Below are positions 15,076 through 23,381 of a stretch of DNA of 64,000 nt, piece by piece (within the stretch, counting starts at the first letter, position 1; each line of letters begins with the position of its first letter). Made by a program: the position numbers and the translations under genes. This DNA comes from Acinetobacter nosocomialis (GTDB taxonomy: Bacteria > Pseudomonadota > Gammaproteobacteria > Pseudomonadales > Moraxellaceae): positions 744,001 to 808,000 of the forward strand of contig CP107049.1 in the NCBI GenBank assembly GCA_025736915.1. The letters run 5' to 3'. Under the pieces are notes generated by a model. It did not search any database. It worked only from the letters and a program-made list of their open reading frames with translations, and had not been told where the DNA came from.

Positions 15076-17247
15076 TCAAATAAAAGCCCCTTTAGCTCCT
15101 CTCGCCATAAATACTAATGAGTTTTCTTGCTGTCTTTTAATGGCATTAGCAGAATCAATAGGGCTTGAAGCTCCATTTACAGTAACATCAGTTTGGAATG
15201 TCTGATGTACAGTGAAATTACTAGCTGTCAAGGCACTTGAATTATTAATCATTGACTTGTGCGGGTTGCCGGTCGGAGGCCCATAATTTTCAAATGATTT
15301 ATCAATATTGCTATTTGAAGTTGTTAAATTTTTTGGAATATCAAGCTGTTTATTGGCAACTTCATAATGACTATTGAACCTTTTCTTTTGATATTTAACA
15401 AAAGACTTAGGCGTCATACCTTTCACCCAACCATTAACTTTCATTGCAGCCATGGTTGCATCACTTACCTCTGATGAACCTTTTAATACTGGAATCACAC
15501 CCGGACCAATATTGTGCAACATATAAAGGTTTTCTCCAGTGAGTGGTAAACCATGCTTTTTAAGCAAATCTGCATTCTGTTTAGCAAGCAAACCAGTAGC
15601 AAGCGTATTTATTTGTTGATTACGACGTGGATCACTAGCTTTTCTAAAATTTGATTTATTAATTTTAGTCATGCCAATTTCTTTTCCAGCATCAGTTTTA
15701 GCTAGACCATTCCAAGTACCTTGCGTGAATTGTCCTGCGCCAATTGCACCAGTTGGTGACATTTTTCCAGTCCAACCATCCTCCATTTTTACGAAACCAC
15801 GCAACACATCTTCAGGTATTCCATATTTCTTGGAAGCTTCTTTAATATATCCATCAATTTTATTTCCAAAACTAAATGCATACTTTGAATTCCCTGAGCT
15901 TACAGCCCCTTTCACCGCGTCAACTGTAGCTTTTGCGACTCCCGTAGCTGCTGCCACGCCCTGCTCAATTGCACTTTTAACAACCTGTGTAGCACTGACG
16001 ACTTTGTCTTGTATGGGTGTAGCCTTAGCCGGATCGGTAGGATTTACATAATTCTGTACAGCCTTTTTCGCATTTTGTACGCCTTGCTGTACTTCCGCTG
16101 CGACTTCTTTAAGTGCTCCGGCTGGATCCTTAATAATTTTCTGAACAAACTCGACCGTTTTATCCTTAACCTTGTTGAGAATCTCTAGAAAATCTTTGAT
16201 TTTATTGATAATCGTATCAATGCCATTGGTCCATTTAGACCAGTCAAATAGTGACTTTCCTCCTTCACGCCAAGTTTTGTAGTCATCATAGAGTAAGGCT
16301 AGTGCCGCACCTAACGCTAGGATGATGCCAATCGGTGAAGCGAGAAAAGCGAGTCGGAATAACTTCAGCAATCCGATAAAGGTTTTCAGTGCCGGGATAA
16401 ACTTAAGCACCAGTCCTAAAGACTTAGCCATAGCGCTAAACATTAGAGCCAACATTGCAAAGCGCAGGCCAATGGCCAAACCTTCTTTGATTTGCGGGTT
16501 TAACTGTGAAAACGCATGAATACCCGCTTGAATTAACTGATTAAGCAAACGCAAGATAGGAATAAGCGCTTTACCAGCTTGCATAACAATGACTTGAAAA
16601 CCTGTTTTCGTCATCATTGTAAGATCACGGTATTCAGTCATGAACTCATTACCTGACTTAGCCAGGTCATCATTCATTCCTAGTTCTTTCTGGATCTTCT
16701 GGTATTTCTCCATGTTGGAAATGAACTTACCATCTCGCATGGCTAACATAGTTTTTTGATCGATACCAAGTGAGTTTGCATAGGCATTCGCTTGGTAAGC
16801 TGGCATCTTAGCTAAAACGCCACTTAGATCCTTCATCACTTCCACGCGGTCACGCATAGCGCCGTTTGCATCACGAGTACTTACACCAAGGCTCTTAAGT
16901 TGGCCTTCATAGCCTGGTGAATTTCTCATCTTTTCCGCAAGGGACTCTAAAGACCCTATAGCACCATCCGCACTACCGCCTAGCTGAGCAATGGCGTTCC
17001 CATAAGCATTAATGTTGGTGACACTGGCACCAATACGCTGAGACGAAAAATAAAGCTTATCTAGCTCACTGGCCGTTTGACGCACCGCAACTACTGCACC
17101 AGTAGCCAAAGCCATCAAAGCACCATTTAACGCCTTAGCTTTCCATTCAATGCCATCCATGGCACTTTTCATATTAGCTAGACCTGAATTATCTGTATCA
17201 AATCCAAGTGAAACCAAAAAGTCTCGAATAACACCATTTTTAGCCAT
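15076..17247 (-). CDS. Tail tape measure protein with internal lytic transglycosylase domain
   Basis: A 723-residue protein. Residues 1-230 are helical tape-measure sequence; about 250-320 hold hydrophobic segments (ALMFSAMAKSLGLVLKFIPAL, SPIGIILALGAALALLYDDY). Residues of about 465-600 form an SLT-like domain with putative catalytic Glu489 (GFVKMEDGW) and the following TGAIGAGQFTQGTW motif. It sets tail length, forms a channel in the inner membrane, and would open peptidoglycan on DNA entry. It lies directly after the frameshifted chaperone frame, as in lambda. Confidence 0.9.
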   Translation of the reverse strand: MAKNGVIRDFLVSLGFDTDNSGLANMKSAMDGIEWKAKALNGALMALATGAVVAVRQTASELDKLYFSSQRIGASVTNINAYGNAIAQLGGSADGAIGSLESLAEKMRNSPGYEGQLKSLGVSTRDANGAMRDRVEVMKDLSGVLAKMPAYQANAYANSLGIDQKTMLAMRDGKFISNMEKYQKIQKELGMNDDLAKSGNEFMTEYRDLTMMTKTGFQVIVMQAGKALIPILRLLNQLIQAGIHAFSQLNPQIKEGLAIGLRFAMLALMFSAMAKSLGLVLKFIPALKTFIGLLKLFRLAFLASPIGIILALGAALALLYDDYKTWREGGKSLFDWSKWTNGIDTIINKIKDFLEILNKVKDKTVEFVQKIIKDPAGALKEVAAEVQQGVQNAKKAVQNYVNPTDPAKATPIQDKVVSATQVVKSAIEQGVAAATGVAKATVDAVKGAVSSGNSKYAFSFGNKIDGYIKEASKKYGIPEDVLRGFVKMEDGWTGKMSPTGAIGAGQFTQGTWNGLAKTDAGKEIGMTKINKSNFRKASDPRRNQQINTLATGLLAKQNADLLKKHGLPLTGENLYMLHNIGPGVIPVLKGSSEVSDATMAAMKVNGWVKGMTPKSFVKYQKKRFNSHYEVANKQLDIPKNLTTSNSNIDKSFENYGPPTGNPHKSMINNSSALTASNFTVHQTFQTDVTVNGASSPIDSANAIKRQQENSLVFMARGAKGAFI

Positions 17248-17257
17248 GGGACCACCA

Positions 17258-17434
17258 TTATTTATTTTTTCTTTCGCGCTCCTGGTTTAGTAGATATTCG
17301 TTATCTGCTACGACATCGAGCGCGTCATTCATGAGTGCTATATCAGCTAGATCTAGCTTCCCATTAATTAAAGATTCGTATTTGCACATGCCTTTAATGA
17401 CTGGCCGCATGAGCCAATCTGACTCATCCGGCAA
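17258..17434 (-). CDS. DUF6889-like small frame, probably the T part of a G-T frameshift
   Basis: The frame encodes 58 residues if read from a TTG at 17434 (PDESDWLMRPVIKGMCKYES, then LADIALMNDALDVVADNEYL). It has no good Shine-Dalgarno. The same frame is open upstream for 21 further codons to a slippery A AAT TTT site in the chaperone gene, so it is more likely the C-terminal 79 residues of a -1 frameshift product. Position between chaperone and tape measure matches lambda gpG-T. An annotation as an independent TTG-start gene is the alternative. Confidence 0.75.
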   Translation of the reverse strand: MPDESDWLMRPVIKGMCKYESLINGKLDLADIALMNDALDVVADNEYLLNQERERKNK

Positions 17435-17445
17435 GCTTTTAAAGT

Positions 17446-17958
17446 TTATTGAGGTTGCTTCTGCATGATCGATGCCTGAGTAAGCAACCCTAGAATAAAA
17501 TTTCCGAGATTGAGCCTAATCGTTGCAATGACTAAAGGTAATATCTCAGTCATATCAAGGTTATCGAACATGATTGTGTTGTTACGACACACCACGGCAC
17601 CACCACGTTTAACAACGCTTAAGCATTTATAAATTATGAAATTGACATTTTCTTCGGGCATAGAAGCAAACACTTCCATTAAAGGAGAGAAAGCTTCCGC
17701 AAGAGGTTTAAGGTCACCAAAATCTGGAATAGCCTCTATTTCCAGAGAAGTCTTCTCAGCCTCCCCAGATTCCTCAGCCTTTTTGACCTTTTTTTCATTT
17801 TCCTCTATGGCTGCAATAGCTTTTGTTAAATCGCCTTTTGCAACCTCAGCAATGATCGGCAATAGCTGAGGTACGATGGGTGCAATTTTTCGTGATACGT
17901 GAAACTGATCGACCGCATTTAAGCGGCCGATTGTGTATTCAATTCCATTAATTTCCAT
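17446..17958 (-). CDS. Phage tail assembly chaperone (gpG-like)
   Basis: A 170-residue protein starting at ATG 17958 (MEINGIEYTIGRLNAVDQFHVSRKIAP). It carries a charged helical middle (EENEKKVKKAEESGEAEK) and sits between tube and tape measure genes, as tail chaperones do. It would coat the tape measure and recruit tube subunits. Near its end is a canonical -1 slippery heptamer at Phe154 followed by a stem-loop, predicting a minor 233-residue fusion with the next frame. Confidence 0.82.
   Translation of the reverse strand: MEINGIEYTIGRLNAVDQFHVSRKIAPIVPQLLPIIAEVAKGDLTKAIAAIEENEKKVKKAEESGEAEKTSLEIEAIPDFGDLKPLAEAFSPLMEVFASMPEENVNFIIYKCLSVVKRGGAVVCRNNTIMFDNLDMTEILPLVIATIRLNLGNFILGLLTQASIMQKQPQ
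17453..17503 (-). promoter_or_regulatory. Programmed -1 ribosomal frameshift signal
   Basis: The heptamer A AAT TTT (17497-17503, in the chaperone frame) is followed by seven bases and then GGTTGCTT (17482-17489). That arm pairs exactly with AAGCAACC (17453-17460). The 21-base loop contains a second 4-bp stem, GCAT with ATGC. The -1 frame has no stop from the heptamer to 17258, and the zero-frame stop is at 17446-17448. Confidence 0.75.
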
Positions 17959-17969
17959 TATCAAAAACC

Positions 17970-18413
17970 TTATTCGTATGTACCTAGTTGCTCTTCAATC
18001 TCGATTGAATCAAAGACCCATTCAACTGTGCCGCCATCTTTTGCATTTTTAAGGTCTGGAACCTTTTTAAATGCACACTTATCGGCGGTAGCGTTGTCAC
18101 CTGATCCTTCATTATTCAAAGTAATGGTATTTTTACCCCACTTCTTAGAGTTGGATTTCTGCAAGTTATATAGATTCATTAACTTGGCATTCGTTGGTGA
18201 AGTTTTAAGAAGGCTAATAGTCACTTGTCCAGAGTTATCAGCATGTAATGAATGCATGCCTTTGCCGTCTGAACCTATAAGCATTGAGTTTTTATCACCA
18301 CCCATGGCAAAGGTAATACCTTCTTCAGCTACCCCAGCCCCATAACCTAAATCAATCACTGCATCATCACTCGTTAAAGTGCAATGGACATCCATAAAAG
18401 AATATGTGCTCAC
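17970..18413 (-). CDS. Tail tube protein (DUF3277 family)
   Basis: A 147-residue protein (MSTYSFMDVHCTLTSDDAVIDLGYGAGVAEEGITF) of the DUF3277 family, the inner tail tube of this group of myoviruses. VEWVFDSIEIEEQLGTYE at the C-terminus is characteristic. It lies directly after the sheath gene in the order sheath, tube, chaperone, tape measure. Confidence 0.88.
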   Translation of the reverse strand: MSTYSFMDVHCTLTSDDAVIDLGYGAGVAEEGITFAMGGDKNSMLIGSDGKGMHSLHADNSGQVTISLLKTSPTNAKLMNLYNLQKSNSKKWGKNTITLNNEGSGDNATADKCAFKKVPDLKNAKDGGTVEWVFDSIEIEEQLGTYE

Positions 18414-18423
18414 GAATTACTCC

Positions 18424-19545
18424 TTAACGATTAATTGCTACAAGAACATCGGCCGAATGGGTTGCACCAGCTAATTTACTTGCGATTTGGAAGACTGGCG
18501 ACTTTCGAGCCTCACGCTCTGATTGAGGCTGGTCATCAAGACTATTGGCAAAGACATAAAAGGCCTTGCTTAAGTAATCACCTGTTGAAAGCACGCCAAA
18601 GCTGTCACCATTCCAGCGACCAGGACCAAGCAAGCCATTGGTAACACCTTGCTGGCATGCTCGCTCAAGTACTGCACATTGACGATTAACACCGGCACCT
18701 GTTTGCGGGATCTTGGTTGTATTGGTGTAGTAGAGATTAAATAACGCGGTCTCTAAATGATTTTGGTACCAATCCAGACCGTGGATCTCATCAAAGAAGG
18801 TCCCATCTGTCATGACGCCTTCTTGAAAAATAGCTGTGTCATTGTTGTATCCCGCGTATACATTACAGTTTTTAGCGGCCAATGATTTAGCTTCACCAGT
18901 ATCGAGATCTTCGGCAGCAATACCTGGAAGCTGTTTAAACTTCAAAGTTATTGTGGTGTTAGTACCTAAGAAATTCACTGTGAATGCGCGACCAAATACG
19001 GACACGGCTGCATAAGGGTTGTCACTTGAGAATACGGTGAACGTACGGCGATATTTCTTAGCTTTAAGCTTATATGGAATATCAGTAGTGCTCGTTGCGC
19101 TTAAGCAATTTTCATCCTGCGATGTATAACCGAATAAGCGTGAAGGATCAGCCGCCTCAATCAATGCTGCAACGTCCAAAACTTCTTGTTCTGTTAAGTT
19201 TGCTGCAATAGCAAGACCGTACCATTTAAGCGACTTCAGGCATGTTTGAACGACTTGCTGAATTGTTTCAGCATCTGCACCTTCTTTATGCCAGTAGCCG
19301 ATATACAATGTACGTGGCTTAGGTGATTGACTGAAATAAACTAATGCAGCTTTATACTCTGGATCATCTACGCCGTAATCCTCACCAACTTCAGTAATGC
19401 TTGAATATGGGCGCATGCGCTCAATAACATCAATAACACCGCTGGTTGTTCCGAGAATTAAAAGAGAACCAAATGAGCGCGGTCCCGCCGCCAATGCAGC
19501 AAGGCTAATGCTGACATTTACGACATTAGAAACGGGCAATGTCAT
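18424..19545 (-). CDS. Tail sheath protein (DUF3383 family)
   Basis: A 373-residue protein of the DUF3383 family. FGSLLILGTTSGVIDVIERMRPYSSITEVGEDYG and PKPRTLYIGYW are family-typical, as is the C-terminal GATHSADVLVAINR. It forms the contractile outer sheath, so the phage is a myovirus. A four-base gap follows the neck gene. Confidence 0.9.
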   Translation of the reverse strand: MTLPVSNVVNVSISLAALAAGPRSFGSLLILGTTSGVIDVIERMRPYSSITEVGEDYGVDDPEYKAALVYFSQSPKPRTLYIGYWHKEGADAETIQQVVQTCLKSLKWYGLAIAANLTEQEVLDVAALIEAADPSRLFGYTSQDENCLSATSTTDIPYKLKAKKYRRTFTVFSSDNPYAAVSVFGRAFTVNFLGTNTTITLKFKQLPGIAAEDLDTGEAKSLAAKNCNVYAGYNNDTAIFQEGVMTDGTFFDEIHGLDWYQNHLETALFNLYYTNTTKIPQTGAGVNRQCAVLERACQQGVTNGLLGPGRWNGDSFGVLSTGDYLSKAFYVFANSLDDQPQSEREARKSPVFQIASKLAGATHSADVLVAINR

Positions 19546-19548
19546 GGA

Positions 19549-20088
19549 CTACTCCTGAGAATGTTTAATTGTTCCAGCATCTACAAACGACTTAACAGCA
19601 AACGTGCGTGATGTTTTCCGCTTAAAGACAGCGGTTAAGTCATATCGATGTACATACTGATTATTGAGAAAATCAGGCGCGGTAATGAGCTCACCGGTAC
19701 TGATAAATTTGATTTTCTGCGCTTTGAGTTGCGCAATGTTTTGCGGAATGCCTAGACCATCTTTTAGGACGTTTGCGATCGATTGGCCGTGGTCGCCATA
19801 AAACGATAAGAACAGAGTCAATTCTTCATGTCGATTTGAATCCATTGTTTCGTCTTTCTGGTCGAAGTATGGCCCATCATCAGATTTAATATTCTTTACA
19901 GCAAAGGCGCACCAATCCTCACCAATGGCAGGAAATGGCGGGGGATCTCTTTGAAAACGTGGCCGAACCATATCACCGGGTAAAGAAGTAATTCCGACAA
20001 TGAAAGCTTGAAAGATGTCTTCTAATTCTTGGTCATAAGCAGATCCGCTGCTAGGGGTGATATATCCCCCTGTAGCAGAGTCACCCAT
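19549..20088 (-). CDS. Neck / tail terminator protein (LIC_12616, gp12-like)
   Basis: A 179-residue protein with the DDGPYFDQKDETMDSNRHEELTLFLSFYG segment seen in gp12-like neck proteins, located just upstream of the sheath gene. It probably caps the tail at the neck. Assignment rests on sequence style and position. Confidence 0.72.
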   Translation of the reverse strand: MGDSATGGYITPSSGSAYDQELEDIFQAFIVGITSLPGDMVRPRFQRDPPPFPAIGEDWCAFAVKNIKSDDGPYFDQKDETMDSNRHEELTLFLSFYGDHGQSIANVLKDGLGIPQNIAQLKAQKIKFISTGELITAPDFLNNQYVHRYDLTAVFKRKTSRTFAVKSFVDAGTIKHSQE

Positions 20089-20091
20089 GAT

Positions 20092-20460
20092 TTACCCCAG
20101 CGGTTTAAGCTCGCAAATTGCTTTAATGAAACCTTGGCCATAATGTAAGTTATCCAGCACTTGAGAAACGATGTAAGTTTTACCCTTCCAAGTAATCTCG
20201 TCAGCTTTGGTTTTTGCATCGCCTGAGGTTAAAGCGAACTGTGTGTGAATGTTGATAGCGCCTTTAATCAAGGTGCCATCTGGTCGGCGGTCCATGTTAA
20301 GGCCGTTATTTGTAGTTACGACACCATTAAAAGGTGTTGTTGTAGTCGTCTCTTGCGATCGGCCGTTATTCCCCACGATGACTTCTGTACGCTTGCAAAT
20401 AATGCCTGTGTACATAAAGTCAGGATCTAAGAGAACATCTGAGACATCAAGTTGAGGCAC
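20092..20460 (-). CDS. Putative head-tail joining protein
   Basis: A 122-residue beta-rich protein with no catalytic motif (PDFMYTGIICKRTEVIVGNNG, DEITWKGKTYIVSQVLDNLHYGQGF). Its position among neck genes indicates head closure or tail joining; I do not recognise the exact family. It overlaps the preceding gene by 14 bases. Confidence 0.6.
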   Translation of the reverse strand: MPQLDVSDVLLDPDFMYTGIICKRTEVIVGNNGRSQETTTTTPFNGVVTTNNGLNMDRRPDGTLIKGAINIHTQFALTSGDAKTKADEITWKGKTYIVSQVLDNLHYGQGFIKAICELKPLG

Positions 20461-21007
20461 GTTTAATCTCCTGATCCTTTTTCATGATCACATAAGTAAC
20501 CGACTTTCTAAGCTCACCGGTATCGATCAACGGCCGAACTAGACTAGCTTCGGCTGGTCCCGATTCAAGCTGCTTAAGATACTTCTTAGCACCTTTACGC
20601 CCACGGCGTGCACGCGCTCGGATTGTTGCTAAAGATAATGGTGCAAACTCACCATTGACGAAATAAGCGCGTACTGAGTTCATAGCAATCATTCCAGCGG
20701 ATTCGAGTAACTTCATCATTTTTTGACGGTTACCAGTCATGCCGGCATCAACTGCTTGAACAAGTTTATCGCCGACTGGCTCTTGAACCTCTTCAACACC
20801 TGGTACAAGAAAAGGTCGCTCAGGAATGTTTTGAGAAGGTGAACCTGTTTCCTGAAGGTAGCCTATTTGCGCATTGGTTAGGCCGTCACCGTCGGTTCTA
20901 GCTTCACCATGTGGGATACCTACTAAAACATCCATTTGCGACAATTCAGCTATCGTTTGGAAAATGTCAGCTAGGCCTATGCCACTTGATTTAACACCGC
21001 TGCTCAT
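20447..21007 (-). CDS. Putative tail completion / virion morphogenesis protein
   Basis: A 186-residue protein. DVLVGIPHGEARTDGDGLTNAQIGYLQETG and IPERPFLVPG followed by LIDTGELRKSVTYVIMK are typical of gp10/gpG-like neck and tail-completion proteins. It overlaps the DUF4054 gene by four bases. Most likely it helps join filled heads to tails. Confidence 0.7.
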   Translation of the reverse strand: MSSGVKSSGIGLADIFQTIAELSQMDVLVGIPHGEARTDGDGLTNAQIGYLQETGSPSQNIPERPFLVPGVEEVQEPVGDKLVQAVDAGMTGNRQKMMKLLESAGMIAMNSVRAYFVNGEFAPLSLATIRARARRGRKGAKKYLKQLESGPAEASLVRPLIDTGELRKSVTYVIMKKDQEIKRAST

Positions 21008-21390
21008 AGCTGGATGCCTCCCGCGCCTGCCATCATCATTAACTGATAAAACTGAACACCGAAAGTGGTCTGGTTCCAGTGTCCAGCTTCAGCAATAAGA
21101 ACACCTGAAACATCCATGGATTTAGAAACGCTATCCACTGCTTTAGAAGTCTCATTACCTATGATCTTTCCAGCATCACCGCCAATGCTTGCAGCATTCA
21201 TGGTGCGTCTGTAAAGCGTAAGATAATGAGCAATGAACAAGGTCAAACCATAATCGAGCATATCCTCCCAACGTTCCTCACGAAGCAACTTCTTCCCAAG
21301 GTTTAAATAGAAATTAAACTGAAATGACGGATATTGAGTTGTATCAGCAAAAGCCGGCATTTCTTCACGAAAAGAGGATTCACTGATCAT
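21004..21390 (-). CDS. Head-tail adaptor (DUF4054 family)
   Basis: A 128-residue helical protein (FREEMPAFADTTQYPSFQFNFYLNLGKKLL, GLTLFIAHYLTLYRR) that fits DUF4054 head-tail connector proteins, binding under the portal. The C-terminus ends in a Gly/Met-rich stretch (QLMMMAGAGGIQL). Confidence 0.78.
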   Translation of the reverse strand: MISESSFREEMPAFADTTQYPSFQFNFYLNLGKKLLREERWEDMLDYGLTLFIAHYLTLYRRTMNAASIGGDAGKIIGNETSKAVDSVSKSMDVSGVLIAEAGHWNQTTFGVQFYQLMMMAGAGGIQL

Positions 21391-21393
21391 TGA

Positions 21394-21795
21394 TTAGGTT
21401 TCCTTTGGCGAGTCTTTTTCTTTGCCCTTTAGTGTTTCAGGTGTTTGGGCTTGAAGGGCTTTAGTAAGCTGGATTTTTAGATCACTGATCTCTTTATCCT
21501 TAGCCTTAATTTCTTCATCGTGCTTAAGGATTTGTTTTCCAGCTTCATCAATTTGAATTTGCATCGCTGCAATCTCTTCATCCTTTTGTTGGATCAAATT
21601 TTCAAGTTCACTTGAATAAGCTGAATTTTCAGGGATCTCTTGAGCATGAGCAGCTACAAACCAGTGTTTGGCAATATCTTCTTCCACTTCCTGAAGACCT
21701 TCTTGCAAAACTACTGTTTTAGCTTCGCCTTGTTCATCTCGACCAAGGTTAACCGTTAGCTGCTTACCTAAAAGAATTTTTACTAACTTTGACAT
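21394..21795 (-). CDS. Phage-associated coiled-coil protein (STY1053-like)
   Basis: A 133-residue protein. The first 60 residues resemble the short STY1053-like phage protein (KQLTVNLGRDEQGEAKTVVLQEG, VEEDIAKHWFVAAHAQE). The rest is a predicted coiled coil of heptad-like K/E-rich sequence (QQKDEEIAAMQIQIDEAGKQI) and a disordered tail. It follows the capsid gene; its role in the virion is unknown. Confidence 0.6.
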   Translation of the reverse strand: MSKLVKILLGKQLTVNLGRDEQGEAKTVVLQEGLQEVEEDIAKHWFVAAHAQEIPENSAYSSELENLIQQKDEEIAAMQIQIDEAGKQILKHDEEIKAKDKEISDLKIQLTKALQAQTPETLKGKEKDSPKET

Positions 21796-21804
21796 GCTGC
21801 CCCC

Positions 21805-22830
21805 TTATAGGCCATCAGCGTAATAAGCTGTTTCAGGGTAAACCCATTCAACAACACCTAAACGACCGAAATAAGTTGTGATTTGACGGATGCCACGGAA
21901 TTCAATCGGAGTACGTTGCAACGGTACCAGTGGGAAACGTACACGATCTTCAGATTGTGTATACGTCAACATACGGTCAGTACCACCAACACCACGCTTA
22001 ACACACCACTTTGATGGCTGGATATTTAACGGACGGCCATTCACTGAATTACTCAAGCTATTGAGCTTTAAGAACTCAAGAATAGAGATGTTGCCCGCAT
22101 CACTTACAACACGTGACGTTAAGAAGCTAAATTGAACAGGAGGCAATAAAAGTTTGTCTGGGCAAACCGCAAAACCAGAAGCCACCCAAGCGTTATTCAA
22201 GATAAGGTTTACATCATCTAGAATTTCTTGAGGTGTAGCAGTTTTCCAGTTTTTATTTACGTTGGTTGCACCTACTTTTGAAGAGTTTAAAAGGCCTTCA
22301 ACACCAAGCGTGTCATCGCCGATATATACCTGTTCATCAATATCCATTTGATATTTCAGGTTCATACCTTTGAATTTTTGATCATCTACAGAACGACCTA
22401 CGGCACGTGCAGACTCTAACTCTGGGATGGTATAGCTAACTTCCATACCCCATAAGCTAAGAGGCTGAGCGGTCTTACTAATATCTAACCCAATACCAGT
22501 AATAGCATCAGTATTTTTACCGATCCAAGATTTACCTGTAGGTGATGGACCACCAGCAGCAGCAAACTGTGAATTTGTGTATGACGACATTTCATCAGCA
22601 ATTGACACATCGGAGCGCAAGTCAATGTCGCGGCCCCAGGTAATATTTGCTAATGGTTCATGCAACGTTTGGTCTAAACGTTCCAACTCACCCAAGAGAA
22701 ATGCACCAGTACTATCAAGGGTACGTTTATCGAAAGTATGCATTGTGCCTGAGTCACGTGTACGCGCTCGAATTGGTTGCCCCATTGATATCGCTTGAGT
22801 CATGGTCGTAGCTAATAGAAGTTTACGCAT
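21805..22830 (-). CDS. Major capsid protein (DUF2184 family)
   Basis: A 341-residue HK97-fold capsid protein of the DUF2184 type, recognised by ISKTAQPLSLWGMEVSYTIPELESARAVGR, DEQVYIGDDTLGVEGLLN and PFYLVPL-like C-terminal sequence (RVRFPLVPLQRTPIEFRG). It is preceded by GGAG and follows a small terminator that separates it from the cement gene, perhaps adjusting relative amounts. Confidence 0.92.
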   Translation of the reverse strand: MRKLLLATTMTQAISMGQPIRARTRDSGTMHTFDKRTLDSTGAFLLGELERLDQTLHEPLANITWGRDIDLRSDVSIADEMSSYTNSQFAAAGGPSPTGKSWIGKNTDAITGIGLDISKTAQPLSLWGMEVSYTIPELESARAVGRSVDDQKFKGMNLKYQMDIDEQVYIGDDTLGVEGLLNSSKVGATNVNKNWKTATPQEILDDVNLILNNAWVASGFAVCPDKLLLPPVQFSFLTSRVVSDAGNISILEFLKLNSLSNSVNGRPLNIQPSKWCVKRGVGGTDRMLTYTQSEDRVRFPLVPLQRTPIEFRGIRQITTYFGRLGVVEWVYPETAYYADGL

Positions 22831-22851
22831 ATTCTTATAATCTCCAGGCGT

Positions 22852-22873
22852 AAAAAAAGACGCATATAGCGCC
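22852..22873 (-). terminator. Small hairpin terminator between cement and capsid genes
   Basis: GGCGC, loop TATAT, GCGTC (one G-U pair) and seven T, read leftward. It resembles the element at 12341-12361 and may lower transcription into the capsid gene or process the messenger. Confidence 0.55.
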
Positions 22874-22894
22874 GTGATTTACGTCAAATTAAAT

Positions 22895-23377
22895 TTAAAT
22901 GTTGTAGGAAATTTCCACGTTGTTTTGTGCATCTGCATCGTGCATAAACATGGCATTGGTCAGCTCAATAGTGTTTGCACCATCATCTACAGCCTCGATA
23001 CCACCAATAGGCTTAAGATCATTTCCAGCCGCTATACGCACGTAAACTTTACCGGCTGCCTTCGCATTACCAGCCGTACATTTAACTGTCATGTATCCAC
23101 GGCGCATAACGTCATTAATGATGCCGGATTGAGGAGTTACTGCACCAAGTCCATTTACTGCCGATTGAGTTGGGTATGATCGAACAATCAAGCCGTAGAT
23201 ATCTGCTGCTGTATCTCCTGCTTCTAAAGGAACAACACCTTCAGATGTACGTTTTCCGAAAATACCAAATGCCCCAAAACTCCCTTTAAGGATATGTGCT
23301 TCAACTGTGGAATGTGCTTTACGTGAAATATCGCCTGGAATGCCTGAAGGCATACGATATAGATATGCATTACCCAT
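22895..23377 (-). CDS. Structural cement / decoration protein (Gp24-like)
   Basis: A 160-residue protein. The ATG at 23377 (MGNAYLYRMPSGIPGDISRK) follows AAAGGAAATT and is preferred to a longer frame overlapping the upstream gene. The sequence IPGDISR near the start and a beta-rich body match capsid cement proteins, which trimerise on the capsid surface and are encoded beside DUF2184 capsids. Confidence 0.8.
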   Translation of the reverse strand: MGNAYLYRMPSGIPGDISRKAHSTVEAHILKGSFGAFGIFGKRTSEGVVPLEAGDTAADIYGLIVRSYPTQSAVNGLGAVTPQSGIINDVMRRGYMTVKCTAGNAKAAGKVYVRIAAGNDLKPIGGIEAVDDGANTIELTNAMFMHDADAQNNVEISYNI

Positions 23378-23381
23378 TTTA

